NCBI RefSeq assembly: GCF_949152215.1
Contig: NZ_OX424407.1
Location: 350,530-414,529, forward strand
Length of the DNA: 64,000 nucleotides
DNA from: Lancefieldella sp. Marseille-Q7238
GTDB taxonomy: Bacteria; Actinomycetota; Coriobacteriia; Coriobacteriales; Atopobiaceae
Direction of reading: 5' to 3'
In this document: positions 35,977 through 45,632 of the stretch, piece after piece
Layout of the letters: each line of letters opens with the position of its first letter
How positions within the stretch are numbered: position 1 is the first letter of the stretch
Translations under genes and position numbers: made by a program
Notes under the pieces: model-generated
The model's input: only the letters and a program-made list of their open reading frames with translations
Database searches by the model: none
Told to the model about the DNA's origin: nothing

Positions 35977-37284
35977 ATGTCAAATGACACTCGATATGAC
36001 GAGAATAACGGCGTAGTCGATAGCGCCTCATCAGAAGCGGATTTGCAAGAAACCGAATCGCATGAGCAGGAAAAAGATGACGAGCAGCCACTTGCAACCG
36101 CCCAGAAAAATATGGAGAACCTTGCAGGTAACGTAGCTGCCACCGTAGGCGGCGCACTTGGCGAAGCGCAAAATGCCGTCACGAGCGGCATCTCCGCGGT
36201 TCGAGAAGTCCGCTATGCGGCAAAAGCGCATGCGGATGCTCGCCACCAGATACAAGAGATGCGCACAGTTCTTACCTCCGACAAAGAGCAGCTGGAACAT
36301 CGTCTTTATGTTCATGAGAACTATGACGGCATTGTCAGTGAGCAAACAGCAATCATCACGGAATCCACGCAAGAAATGCAGCGGCAAAAAAACACGGTCG
36401 ATTCCCTTACGCAACACCATACAGACCTTCAAAAACAGTTGGAGACTATCCTCAGCGAGGATGAGCAGAATCTTCGCCCCTATCGCAATCTTTCCGAAAC
36501 GGCAAAGGGCCGCCTGGATGACGTCGCGCGCACCGTTACCGAAGCCAAGCGCGCTATCAAAATGGCTGAAGCTCAGGTCAAAGATGCCACTGATCGGCGT
36601 GACCAGGCCTGCGCTTCTGCCCAACGCGCGCTCGATAACTCGCACGAGCGCCAGCATAAGCTTCTGGAAGAGCTCACTGAACTCAAAAAGGATCCCGCGG
36701 CAAACAACAGCGCAATTTCACGCGTACAAAACGATATTGCTTCGGAGAAAATACGCGAATCAGAAGCGCAAGCCTCACTGGCATCCATCACCGAACAGGC
36801 TAAGAGCGCCATCGAAATAGCACAAACTCATCTCTGGACACAGAAGAAATCCCTTGAGAGCGCCCAAAGCGCAACCGATGCCGCCCACAGCGCCTACGAG
36901 GAGCGTAAAAATGAGTTTGAGCGGCTCCAGACAGAAGCACGAGCGCGTGAGCGCATTGCTCAAAACAACCTCACCGCGGTAGAGGAAAACATCAAACAGG
37001 CGCAGGACGCCTTTGACGCCGCCGCGCAACGGCACGACGACGCTTTGGCGCTTCTCGAAGACGCTCGGGTCATCCAGGCGTCACCGGAGGAAACCGAGCG
37101 CCTCAAGGGCTCTGTTTCTTCTCAGCTGTCCGCTGTCGAGCAAAAGCAGGACGAGATTGAAAAACTAGCTCATGTGGAAAAGACTTTACGCGTCACAACC
37201 CGCAAACAGCGCCTGGCTCTTCTCGCTGTTATCGCAGGCTTCGTCATCTTGGTCATTCTTTTGATCTGGAGAATCTTGAACTAA
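35977..37284 (+). CDS. Long coiled-coil protein with a C-terminal membrane anchor
   Basis: The start ATG 35977 follows GGAGG; 435 residues. After an acidic N-terminus (1-45) and an amphipathic Ala/Gly-rich stretch (50-80) nearly the whole protein is coiled coil (about 85-405), ending in one hydrophobic helix (LALLAVIAGFVILVILLIW) as a tail anchor. No known family recognised. It might link the membrane to another structure or shape the envelope, which is speculation. Its stop overlaps queA by 4 nt, tail to tail. Confidence 0.75.
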   Translation: MSNDTRYDENNGVVDSASSEADLQETESHEQEKDDEQPLATAQKNMENLAGNVAATVGGALGEAQNAVTSGISAVREVRYAAKAHADARHQIQEMRTVLTSDKEQLEHRLYVHENYDGIVSEQTAIITESTQEMQRQKNTVDSLTQHHTDLQKQLETILSEDEQNLRPYRNLSETAKGRLDDVARTVTEAKRAIKMAEAQVKDATDRRDQACASAQRALDNSHERQHKLLEELTELKKDPAANNSAISRVQNDIASEKIRESEAQASLASITEQAKSAIEIAQTHLWTQKKSLESAQSATDAAHSAYEERKNEFERLQTEARARERIAQNNLTAVEENIKQAQDAFDAAAQRHDDALALLEDARVIQASPEETERLKGSVSSQLSAVEQKQDEIEKLAHVEKTLRVTTRKQRLALLAVIAGFVILVILLIWRILN

Positions 37285-38468
37285 ACAATGAGCATGGCGT
37301 CGCCGAATGAGAGGAACCGATACTTGTTCTCTATAGCAGCAGCGTAGGCGGCCATGATTTCATCACGAGAGGCAAAGGCGGACACCAGCATCATAAGCGT
37401 TGAGCGCGGCACATGAAAGTTGGTAATCATAGCGTCTACCACATGAAACGTTGATCCTGGCATAAGATACAAGTCAGTCGTCGCGTCCGTGCGCGCCACA
37501 AGATCGCCCCTACCCGACACAGTGGCCGAATCAAGCGCGCTCTCAAAGCGCCGCGCGGTTATTGCTGGATCTGAGGCGAGCGCGTCTGCGCCCCAGGCGC
37601 TTTCAAGCGAGCGCACGCTTGTGGTACCCACGGCAATCACGCGGTGCCCTGCCGCCTTTGTAAAACGAACAGCGTCAACGACCTCTTGAGCAACGTGGTA
37701 GCGCTCCGTATGGATAACATGTTTCGTCGGATCATCCTCCGTCACCAGGCGAAACGTGTCGATACCAACTTCCAGTTCAACCGATGCCCATCCGATGCCG
37801 AGCGCTTTAATCTCTTCAATGAGCTCAGGGGTAAAGTGAAGGCCGGCTGTTGGAGCCGCCGCGGAATGTTCATCGCGCATAGCGTAGACCGTCTGATACT
37901 TCTCGGGATCTCCTTCGTATTGCGTAATATACGGTGGCAGGGGCACATGTCCCGCCGCGTGAATCGCCTCGTCAAGCGTGCGGCCGCCGACCGGCTCAAA
38001 GCGGACCAAACGCCCGCCTTTACTCTCCTCAACAAAGTCAACAATCTCGCCCGTAAGCACCACCAAAGACGATTCGGGCGCATGCAGTCCGCCCGCGCGA
38101 TATTCGATTACCGCACCAGGCTTGAGGCGTTTGCCGGGATTGACAAGACATTCCCACAGATGACCAAGGGGATCAAGGTCTTCTCGGCGCTTGAGTAAAA
38201 GCGTCTCCGCAACGCCACCCGTCTCACACTTGCGACCGATAAGGCGGGCAGGCATCACGCGAGTCTTGTTGGCTACGATAAGGTCTCCCGGTTCAAGATA
38301 CTCAACAATATCTTTGAATCCTCTGTGCTCAACACGGCCATCGCTTCGGTGAAGCACCAAGAGCCTGCAGGAATCACGCGGTTCAGCCGGCGCCTGCGCA
38401 ATCAGTTCATCAGGTAAGTTGTAATCAAAATCATCAGTACGCATGCCTTTTAGCGGCCTTTCTTGCAT
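37281..38468 (-). CDS. queA: tRNA preQ1 ribosyltransferase-isomerase QueA
   Basis: Start ATG 38468 is preferred for its AGGAGG 6 bp upstream; 395 residues, about 40 more than typical. Family motifs are FDYNLPDELIAQ, LLVLHR, VANKTRVMPARL, SAAPTAGLHFT and TNFHVPRSTLMMLVSAF. It adds an S-adenosylmethionine-derived cyclopentene to preQ1 in tRNA, forming epoxyqueuosine. The start overlaps the end of queH, which acts on that product. The extra length is mostly inside (segments near 90-130). Confidence 0.94.
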   Translation of the reverse strand: MQERPLKGMRTDDFDYNLPDELIAQAPAEPRDSCRLLVLHRSDGRVEHRGFKDIVEYLEPGDLIVANKTRVMPARLIGRKCETGGVAETLLLKRREDLDPLGHLWECLVNPGKRLKPGAVIEYRAGGLHAPESSLVVLTGEIVDFVEESKGGRLVRFEPVGGRTLDEAIHAAGHVPLPPYITQYEGDPEKYQTVYAMRDEHSAAAPTAGLHFTPELIEEIKALGIGWASVELEVGIDTFRLVTEDDPTKHVIHTERYHVAQEVVDAVRFTKAAGHRVIAVGTTSVRSLESAWGADALASDPAITARRFESALDSATVSGRGDLVARTDATTDLYLMPGSTFHVVDAMITNFHVPRSTLMMLVSAFASRDEIMAAYAAAIENKYRFLSFGDAMLIV

Positions 38469-39075
38469 CACGCGCCTCCTGGCGCTCAAGTGCGGCTTCA
38501 GCGGCGGAAAACCGGCAACCGCAGTAATTTTGTCTGTACATCCCCAGTTCGCGGGACTCGTTTGTTGCTTCGGCATAATACGGCCGAAAATCGCGCCATA
38601 CCGGTGTCAATCCTTGCGCACGGGCAATGGCGAGAAGTTCGTCTCTGCACACGTCAAAGAGCTGGTACGGAGAAACGGCCAACGTTGTCGAAACAAAGGT
38701 GAACCCGCGCTCGCGCGCCACGCGGCAGCTCTCCGCCAGTCGAATGGCATAACAGGAGCGACAGCGTTTCTCGCGATCAAACGCCGCCGGCGCCGCCGCG
38801 CTCTCCCACCTTTCACGGGGGTCTCCCGCGATGATAACTTCCACGTGAGCAACTTCTCGTGCCCACGTCATAAGGGTCTCAAGGCGCCGCGCGTGCTCTT
38901 CAAGCGGCTGTATGTTTGGATTTGTCCAGCAAATGGTCGGCTCGAAACCTTCTTGCCGAAGGAGTTTCAGCGGTTCCAGCGAACAAGGTCCACAGCACGC
39001 ATGCAGCAATAGCGGCGTGGCCGCTTTCAGAGCGCTAAGCTCGCAGGTACTTTTGAGCGCACCATGTGCTGTCAT
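38434..39075 (-). CDS. queH: Epoxyqueuosine reductase QueH
   Basis: The 213-residue protein of the DUF208 family has the adjacent cysteine motif LLHACCGPCS near the N-terminus, CRSCYAIRL in the middle and YCGC near the end, which hold an Fe-S cluster and a second metal. It reduces epoxyqueuosine to queuosine in tRNA. The start at ATG 39075 has only a weak ribosome site; a longer frame to 39174 runs into the CPBP gene. The pair with queA marks the last two steps of queuosine synthesis. Confidence 0.93.
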   Translation of the reverse strand: MTAHGALKSTCELSALKAATPLLLHACCGPCSLEPLKLLRQEGFEPTICWTNPNIQPLEEHARRLETLMTWAREVAHVEVIIAGDPRERWESAAAPAAFDREKRCRSCYAIRLAESCRVARERGFTFVSTTLAVSPYQLFDVCRDELLAIARAQGLTPVWRDFRPYYAEATNESRELGMYRQNYCGCRFSAAEAALERQEARDARKAAKRHAY

Positions 39076-39094
39076 GTCTTTTTCCGGCACGATA

Positions 39095-39967
39095 TCAGGC
39101 TCTCTTTTTCTTGGCAGCGCTCTTCTCAATACGTTGGATGAAGAGCACGTATATGGCGCACAATGAAACGACAATGAGAAGAGTCAGCATGCTCCCCTCA
39201 AGTCCAAAAGAACCGCCGGAAAGAAGGTCTGGTCCCTGCGGCAAGGATATCAGGATGGAAGAAGGCGCGTCATATCCCGAAACATGCATTCCAAAGAGTA
39301 TCGTCGGCACCACATACCAGATAAAGTGCGCGCCCGTTCCAAACCACACGCTATCGGAATACTCAAACAGAAGGCCAAAAAGCACGCCGAAGGCAAAAAA
39401 TGAAAGAATGGCCAGAGGATCTATCTGCGGCCGCAAACTGTGCAGCAGCGTAAACAGGAGCGCCTGCACCACAATAGCGGTCCATGGTTTTTTTGTAGCT
39501 GCCAGGACGCCGTTTTGCACATATCCCCTAAAAAGAAGTTCCTCGGCAAGACTTTGCACCAAGAAGCCGCCCACCAAAAGGAGGACAAACCACACGCGAT
39601 AGGTACCGCTGATTTCAAAGCCGAAACCGTTGCACAAAAGAATGAGCCCCATCGCAAGGAGCGTCAACACCACGCCCAAAGAAATTCCCGGAAAAAACGA
39701 ATGCCAGCCACCCACATGAAAGCCAAGCGCTTCTTTTGTCCGCCCGTTGACGCGAGCGTTCCAAAACAGCACCATGGCAAGAACGAGTGCGAAGGCGACA
39801 AATTGCGCACAGATGCCATATTCCGAAGGAATGACATACGAGCCAAAAAGACTTACGGCAACCGGAACAATCAGGATACTAAGCGCCACAACTACCGGTG
39901 AAAGCGCATGTTTTGGAGGCTTTGCTTCCGTAAAGTCAAAGCTATTGACCAGTGATTTTTTTGCCAT
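39095..39967 (-). CDS. CPBP-family intramembrane metalloprotease
   Basis: ATG 39967 with GGGAGCGG upstream; 290 residues, about eight transmembrane helices. The catalytic EELLFRGY motif and following conserved His regions (TLLHSLRPQ, GTGAHFIWY) mark the CAAX protease/bacteriocin-processing (CPBP) family. Substrate unknown. It lies 19 bp before queH and may share its transcript. Confidence 0.88.
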   Translation of the reverse strand: MAKKSLVNSFDFTEAKPPKHALSPVVVALSILIVPVAVSLFGSYVIPSEYGICAQFVAFALVLAMVLFWNARVNGRTKEALGFHVGGWHSFFPGISLGVVLTLLAMGLILLCNGFGFEISGTYRVWFVLLLVGGFLVQSLAEELLFRGYVQNGVLAATKKPWTAIVVQALLFTLLHSLRPQIDPLAILSFFAFGVLFGLLFEYSDSVWFGTGAHFIWYVVPTILFGMHVSGYDAPSSILISLPQGPDLLSGGSFGLEGSMLTLLIVVSLCAIYVLFIQRIEKSAAKKKRA

Positions 39968-40148
39968 GCCGCTCCCTTTTTGCGCCGAGCCATCTTTTTT
40001 CTTCTTCACTATAGTAGCCGCTTCAGACGAGTACTTTGGACATTTTCTCAAATACCTGAAGACAAACGACGCAAAAATGCGTAAGTTGTGAAATAATTTT
40101 GCCGTTATGTCTCAATATATGAGCTGAATCGATAGCTGTGAGGTTTCT

Positions 40149-42194
40149 ATGGCGAAACGCGTTGATTTTTCTGAACGGCCGCATTTTCCCAAGCGTGCCA
40201 TCGTGACCGGAGGCATGCCGTACGGCAACAAAAACCTCCATTTCGGCCATATTGCCGGCGTCTTTGTGCCTGCCGACTTTTTCGCACGTTTTCTGCGCGA
40301 CAGACTTGGCGCGAAAAATGTACTGTTTGTCTCGGGTACGGACTGCTATGGCTCCCCCATTGCGGAAGGATATCGCAAAAAAGTCGAAAATGAAGGATAT
40401 ACCGGCACGATTCTTGAATATGTGACGGCCAATCACGAGCTTCAAAAACAGGCGCTCGACGCCTATGGCATCTCCCTTGATTTTTACGGAGGGTCAGCTC
40501 TGAAACCTGCGGCAGACATTCATGAAGAGATGGCCGACAAGATTATGCGGCGCCTCTACGATAAAGGCATGCTGATTAAGCGCTCTACCAAACAGTTCTA
40601 CGATACTGAAGCTCATACGTTTTTGAACGGACGCCAGGTCATTGGCCGCTGTCCTATCAAAGGATGCAAATCTGATAAGGCCTACGCTGAAGAATGTGAA
40701 CTTGGACATCAGTTTGATCCAGAAGAGCTCATCTCGCCCGTTTCGCAGCTCACCGGCACCAGACCTGAACTTCGCCCCGCGCCAAGCTGGTACTTTGACC
40801 TTTCAGAATACCGGGATTTTTTGACCGAGCTGGACGATCGCTGGGAACATGACCCACAGATTCGAAGCGTGGTGACTTCCACGGTCCGCGAGACGCTCGT
40901 TGACCCCATGATATATATACAGGACAAGTTCCGCGAAGCTTTCGACGCCGTTGAAGATACGCTTCCCGCTCATAAGCGCATCGAGGCGGAAAAGGCTCAT
41001 CAGTCCTTTACGCTTGTCTTCAATGACTGGAAAGATCGCGACACCGCGCGCGACCTTCTTGACGCTGCGGGCATCCGTTTTCGCACCGGTAAAACATTGT
41101 TGCCTTATCGCATGACGGGCAACATACCATGGGGTCTCAAGTCTCCCGACCTTGAAGATCTGAAAGATCTCACCATTTGGGTTTGGACGGAAAGTCTTTG
41201 GGCTCCTATTACCTTTACGCGTGCTCGTCTTGAAGCGGACGCCGCCAACGGGGTCTCCCGATACGCAACTGACGATTGGCGCGACTGGTGGTGCAGTGAA
41301 GATGCCGCCGTCTATCAGTTCATAGGACAGGACAACATCTTTTTCTACTGCATTGTCCAAAACCCCCTCTGGGACGCACTAGACTGGGGTTTGACTACCG
41401 ATATTCCCGTCGCCAACTATCACATCCTCTTTATGAATAAAAAGGCCTCAAGCTCAGGTGCTATTAAGCCTCCCATGGCCGAAGAGCTTCTGGACTTCTA
41501 CACTCCCGAACAGTTACGCGCGCACTGGCTCTCGCTCGGTCTTGACCAGCGAGCCGTGTCCTTCTCGCCAAAAGCCTTTGATACGTCTGTTTCACGAAAG
41601 GGCAAAGACGGCGAGCCCGACCTGCTTACCAAAGATGATCCGCGCGTTGTCGATCCCGCCCTCAAAGAGTCGGCCTTTTTGACGAACATCTTCAATCGCC
41701 TTGCTCGCAGCTGCCTGTACGGCGCCGCAAACGTATGCGACGGGCACCTTCCTGCAGTTGACCCTCACCAAGGCGTCATTGATGCCTGTACCTGCGCGAC
41801 ACTTGCGTTTGAACAGCTTGCGCATGATTTCGATGCCCACGGCGCCCTGGCGTCTGTGGAGGAGTTTGCTCGTGCGGAGAATAAGCGCTGGGACGAAGCG
41901 TCAAAGGCCGCAAAGGGCAATGACGCCGCATATGAGCAGGCTCTTGCCGATGCCTTCTGCGCTTTGCGCACCGTTACGCTGCTCATGCATCCCGCGGTAC
42001 CTGACGGATGCGAGCGCATCGCTCAAGCAATGAACTTTGCTCCTGAAACGTTCTTCTCGTGGGAGCACGCCTTTGAGGGGCCAAAGCAGCTTGCCGAGAC
42101 GCTCGGCGAGGACGCCACAACGCATGCCGTTGAGGCGCTACCTCCCCGTTTTGACTTTTTCAAAGCGCACCCGAGCCAGCAGAAAAAGAAATAA
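40149..42194 (+). CDS. metG: Methionyl-tRNA synthetase, variant form
   Basis: The 681-residue class I synthetase has the HIGH motif as HFGH (31-34), the zinc-finger region CPIKGC ... CELGH and the anticodon-binding helices. The KMSKS loop is KASSS (432-436), lacking the second lysine that normally stabilises the transition state. Similar KASSSG sequences occur in a subgroup of Firmicutes-type MetRS, so this is probably a functional variant. No second metG is in the window. GAGG lies 6 bp before the start. Confidence 0.82.
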   Translation: MAKRVDFSERPHFPKRAIVTGGMPYGNKNLHFGHIAGVFVPADFFARFLRDRLGAKNVLFVSGTDCYGSPIAEGYRKKVENEGYTGTILEYVTANHELQKQALDAYGISLDFYGGSALKPAADIHEEMADKIMRRLYDKGMLIKRSTKQFYDTEAHTFLNGRQVIGRCPIKGCKSDKAYAEECELGHQFDPEELISPVSQLTGTRPELRPAPSWYFDLSEYRDFLTELDDRWEHDPQIRSVVTSTVRETLVDPMIYIQDKFREAFDAVEDTLPAHKRIEAEKAHQSFTLVFNDWKDRDTARDLLDAAGIRFRTGKTLLPYRMTGNIPWGLKSPDLEDLKDLTIWVWTESLWAPITFTRARLEADAANGVSRYATDDWRDWWCSEDAAVYQFIGQDNIFFYCIVQNPLWDALDWGLTTDIPVANYHILFMNKKASSSGAIKPPMAEELLDFYTPEQLRAHWLSLGLDQRAVSFSPKAFDTSVSRKGKDGEPDLLTKDDPRVVDPALKESAFLTNIFNRLARSCLYGAANVCDGHLPAVDPHQGVIDACTCATLAFEQLAHDFDAHGALASVEEFARAENKRWDEASKAAKGNDAAYEQALADAFCALRTVTLLMHPAVPDGCERIAQAMNFAPETFFSWEHAFEGPKQLAETLGEDATTHAVEALPPRFDFFKAHPSQQKKK

Positions 42195-42260
42195 GAGCTC
42201 ACATGGCAGTATCCCGGCGTCACGCTAGGTGCACCTGCCACACATACCTCTAGGAGTGTT

Positions 42261-43118
42261 ATGGAAGCCGTGCCCTTCCCGCCCGTGTACCGTCCGCGTC
42301 CCTATGTGCGTCCTACGGCGCAGCTTGCCCAGAGGCGCGCTGTTGCCACGCCCGATGGGGCGGCTATCGAAACCTATGTCTATGCGCCATCGTGCGAGAA
42401 GAGCCACGCAGCCGATGCCTCTACTCCTATCCTTATGCTCCATGGCAACGGAGAAGAACATGGCATCTTTGGCGCAATCATTGACGCCGTAGTTACGCTC
42501 GGCTATACCGTCATCGCGCCGGACTCTCGTGACCAAGGCAACAGCACTCGTGGAACAAAAGCGTTTACCTATGAAACGATGACTGAGGACGCGGCGGCAG
42601 TCCTTTGTGAGCTTGGTGTAACCTCCGCCCATGTCCTCGGCTTTTCCGATGGGGGCATTGAGGGACTGCTACTTGCCCGTGACTACGCTCACAGCGTGGC
42701 CAGTCTTACCGCCGTCGGCGCCAACCTTATTCCTGAAGGAGCGGGAGATATCTCCTGGATTCCTGAATACGTTGCAGCTCAACGGCTCTGGGCTGAAAAG
42801 GGGTATGAGGGAGCCGTTCTTGAAGACGGCTACCCCGTACCAAGCCCAAACGAGGCCGCCAAGATAGCCGAACACATTGAGCTTATGTATAGGGAGCCCC
42901 ATATACCGGCCGAGTCGCTGCGTACCATCACCTGTCCTACCACTATCATGGCCGGCGAATACGATGATATTCTCGCCTCAGAAACGCTGCGCATCGCACA
43001 GGCCATTCCAAACGCCCACCTTCTCTTTGTGCCGGGAGCGCCGCATAATCTGCCGAAAGTCAACCCCAACTCGGTAGTACGCGCCCTTCTCGCCACAATA
43101 CACCGGTGCAACCGATAA
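42261..43118 (+). CDS. Alpha/beta hydrolase
   Basis: The 285 residues have an oxyanion-type LHGNGE segment, nucleophile motif GFSDGG, an acid near GEYDDI and a His in GAPHNL, in the correct order for an alpha/beta hydrolase with a short cap. Substrate unknown. AGGAG lies upstream. A palindrome AGGTGCACCT (42227-42236) lies just before it. Confidence 0.88.
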   Translation: MEAVPFPPVYRPRPYVRPTAQLAQRRAVATPDGAAIETYVYAPSCEKSHAADASTPILMLHGNGEEHGIFGAIIDAVVTLGYTVIAPDSRDQGNSTRGTKAFTYETMTEDAAAVLCELGVTSAHVLGFSDGGIEGLLLARDYAHSVASLTAVGANLIPEGAGDISWIPEYVAAQRLWAEKGYEGAVLEDGYPVPSPNEAAKIAEHIELMYREPHIPAESLRTITCPTTIMAGEYDDILASETLRIAQAIPNAHLLFVPGAPHNLPKVNPNSVVRALLATIHRCNR

Positions 43119-43179
43119 GAGCCAGCGAGATTTTCTCCCTTAGGACTCCAGCATATCCAAGGCAATCTGAGAAATTGAT

Positions 43180-43236
43180 AGGTACCTAAAAATTTTCTAT
43201 AGGTACCTTGCTAATATGATTGTTCTTCGCTACAAT
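43180..43236 (+). promoter_or_regulatory. Promoter and double AGGTACCT operator of the marR-ABC operon
   Basis: -35 TTGCTA (43208-43213) and -10 TACAAT (43231-43236) are 17 bp apart. Two copies of the palindrome AGGTACCT lie at 43180-43187 and 43201-43208, 21 bp apart, which is two helical turns; the second touches the -35 box. This is the layout of a self-repressing MarR site and shows that the regulator must start at 43276, not 43216. Confidence 0.75.
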
Positions 43237-43275
43237 ACGAAACCGTTATTAACACCACATGCGAACGGAGCAGCT

Positions 43276-43740
43276 ATGCACACACCCTCTGCCTCCTCCG
43301 CTCATGAGATGCGCATCCTGCATGATCTCAGCTTTCTTGGCCACTACCTCTATGTCAACAGAGGCGGTCGAGGCGGTCAGCAATTTGTTCTCACCACGCT
43401 GTATGCCTACGGCGCGATGACTCAAAAGGAGCTTCTCAGCCGCACCTTAAACGCATCGGCATCTCTTTCGGAGGTTATCAGTAAGCTGGAATCCGAAGGA
43501 CTTGTCACGCGTACGAGGTCAGAAGAAGACCGCAGGCAGTTTATCGTATCTCTCACGGAGCTTGGCACAAAACGCGCGCTTGAGGAAGAAGTAAAGCGCC
43601 AGGCGTTTTTGGACAAGGCGCTCGCCTGTGTAAATGAGGCCGAGCAGACCGCGCTTCTTGCAACGCTTGATACGCTTGTCGCACATTGGAAGACACTCGA
43701 GAAATCCAAGAAGGGAGAGGCTTTATGCCAACAGAAGTAA
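43276..43740 (+). CDS. MarR-family transcriptional regulator
   Basis: 154 residues starting at ATG 43276. The winged helix spans about 35-105, with the MTQKELLSRTLNASASLSEVISKLESEG helix-turn-helix and EEDRRQFIVSLTELG wing. It is the first gene of the operon with two ABC exporter genes and probably represses all three until an effector (drug or metabolite) binds. The stop overlaps the next gene by 16 nt. Confidence 0.9.
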   Translation: MHTPSASSAHEMRILHDLSFLGHYLYVNRGGRGGQQFVLTTLYAYGAMTQKELLSRTLNASASLSEVISKLESEGLVTRTRSEEDRRQFIVSLTELGTKRALEEEVKRQAFLDKALACVNEAEQTALLATLDTLVAHWKTLEKSKKGEALCQQK

Positions 43741-45632
43741 CAACGCATGAACAGTTTGAACAAGAAGCGCTGTCCGCCGAAGAAACTGCCGCTCTCGCCA
43801 AAGCCAAACAAGAACGTACGGGTATCACAGATACCGGCAACTTTAGTATTAGAGAAATCATTGCGGTACTTGCCCGCAGCATCGGCGAATTCAAGAAAGC
43901 GAGCATTTGGACGCCTGTGCTTGTATTTATCGAAACCACCTTTGAGGTCTTGATTCCTTTCAGAACGGCGGATTTGGTAGATACCCTCCGCTCGGGAGCG
44001 GACGTGGCAGCCATCATGAACTCAGGCGCCGTACTTGCTCTCATGGCGCTTTGCTCGCTTGCCGCAGGTGCAGCCGCAGGCCTCACCTGCGCGCACGCCT
44101 CCACCGGCTTTGCCCGCAATCTCCGTCGCGATATGTTCTATAACATTCAGACCTTCTCGTTCGCTACGATTGATTCATTCTCGTCATCGTCTTTGGTAAC
44201 GCGGCTGACCACCGATATTACCAACGTTCAGCTGGCCTATATGATGATTATCCGTATGGCCATACGCGCTCCTTTTATGCTCATCTTCTCGTTTATCGCC
44301 GCGCTTGTTATGGGCGGCTGGATGGCGCTTATCTTTGCCGCTATGATGCCTCTTTTAGGTGTGGCACTCTACGCGCTCATCACGCGCGTCATTCCTATTT
44401 TCAAACGCGTCTTTAAGCAATACGACGCCCTCAACGAATCCGCGGAGGAAAACCTCGCTGGCATTCGCGTAGTGAAGTCTTTTGTAAACGAAAATTTCGA
44501 GCGACAGAAATTTGACCGGGCCTCAAAGGATTTGCAGGCGGGATTTACCAAAGCTGAGCGCATCATCGCTTTGAACTCGCCTTTTATGAACTTTGCGGTC
44601 TATGTGGTCTTTGTCGCCATCCTCTACGCTGGCTCCTACCTCATCATCTCCACACAAGGGAGCGCGCTTGGCGTGGGACAGCTTTCCTCGCTCATAACCT
44701 ACGGCTTCATGATGCTCATGAGTCTCATGATGCTTTCATTCGTACTCGCCATGATTATCATTGCCGAAGAAGGAGCGCGCCGCATTTGCGAGGTACTTCT
44801 CGCCCGCCCGACCATTATAAATCCTGAAATCGCACGGACAGAAGTTTCTGACGGAAGCATCGACTTCAATGGCGTCGGCTTTTCATATGCCGGACCGAAG
44901 GGACGCGAAGCGCTTTCCGGCGTTGACCTTCATATCAAATCTGGAGAGGTCATTGGCATTATCGGCGGAACGGGATCCGCGAAGTCAACGCTTGTACAGC
45001 TGATTCCGCGCCTTTACGACGTTACATCCGGAAGCGTCTCTGTAGGCGGCCATGACGTCCGGGAATATGATTTGGATACGCTTCGCGGCGCAGTCGGTAT
45101 GGTTTTGCAGAAAAACGTCCTGTTTTCCGGAACAATCGCCGAAAACCTCCGCTGGGGCAATACACAGGCTACCGACGCGGAGCTTGTTGAGGCGGCGAAG
45201 CTTGCTCAGGCCGATAGCTTTGTGCAGACCTTCCCTGATGCGTACGAAACGCATATCGAGCAGGGCGGCACCAATGTTTCTGGTGGACAAAAACAGCGCC
45301 TCTGCATCGCCCGCGCGCTTTTGAAAAAGCCTAAGGTACTCATCCTCGATGACTCTACCAGCGCCGTTGACACCAAAACCGATTCGCTCATTCGAGAGGG
45401 CCTCCGCACGTTTTTGCCTGAAACGACCAAGATTATTATCGCTCAGCGCACTTCAAGCGTTGAAGACGCCGACCGCATACTCGTTATCGATAACGGCCGC
45501 GTCAATGCTATAGGCACGCACGAGGAGCTTCTTAAAGAAAACAAGATTTACCGCGAGGTGTACTTCTCGCAAAATAGGCAACAAACGGATGAAGCGCATG
45601 AAACGGAACAGGAGGCGAGCTTGCATGAGTAA
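43725..45632 (+). CDS. Heterodimeric ABC exporter, degenerate-site subunit
   Basis: 635 residues: six transmembrane helices and an ATPase domain. Walker A reads GGTGSAKST (Gly to Ala), signature VSGGQ is canonical, but Walker B is followed by Asp (LILDDSTSAVD) instead of Glu, and the switch His is Gln (IIAQRTSSV). These changes are typical of the non-hydrolysing half of BmrCD/TM287-288-type pumps. Start ATG 43725 has GGGAGAGG upstream and overlaps marR. The partner is the next gene. Confidence 0.9.
   Translation: MPTEVTTHEQFEQEALSAEETAALAKAKQERTGITDTGNFSIREIIAVLARSIGEFKKASIWTPVLVFIETTFEVLIPFRTADLVDTLRSGADVAAIMNSGAVLALMALCSLAAGAAAGLTCAHASTGFARNLRRDMFYNIQTFSFATIDSFSSSSLVTRLTTDITNVQLAYMMIIRMAIRAPFMLIFSFIAALVMGGWMALIFAAMMPLLGVALYALITRVIPIFKRVFKQYDALNESAEENLAGIRVVKSFVNENFERQKFDRASKDLQAGFTKAERIIALNSPFMNFAVYVVFVAILYAGSYLIISTQGSALGVGQLSSLITYGFMMLMSLMMLSFVLAMIIIAEEGARRICEVLLARPTIINPEIARTEVSDGSIDFNGVGFSYAGPKGREALSGVDLHIKSGEVIGIIGGTGSAKSTLVQLIPRLYDVTSGSVSVGGHDVREYDLDTLRGAVGMVLQKNVLFSGTIAENLRWGNTQATDAELVEAAKLAQADSFVQTFPDAYETHIEQGGTNVSGGQKQRLCIARALLKKPKVLILDDSTSAVDTKTDSLIREGLRTFLPETTKIIIAQRTSSVEDADRILVIDNGRVNAIGTHEELLKENKIYREVYFSQNRQQTDEAHETEQEASLHE

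Noticed and set aside
43216..43275. Upstream start of the MarR gene at 43216
   Set aside because: It lies upstream of the -10 box at 43231, so it cannot be in the transcript from that promoter.
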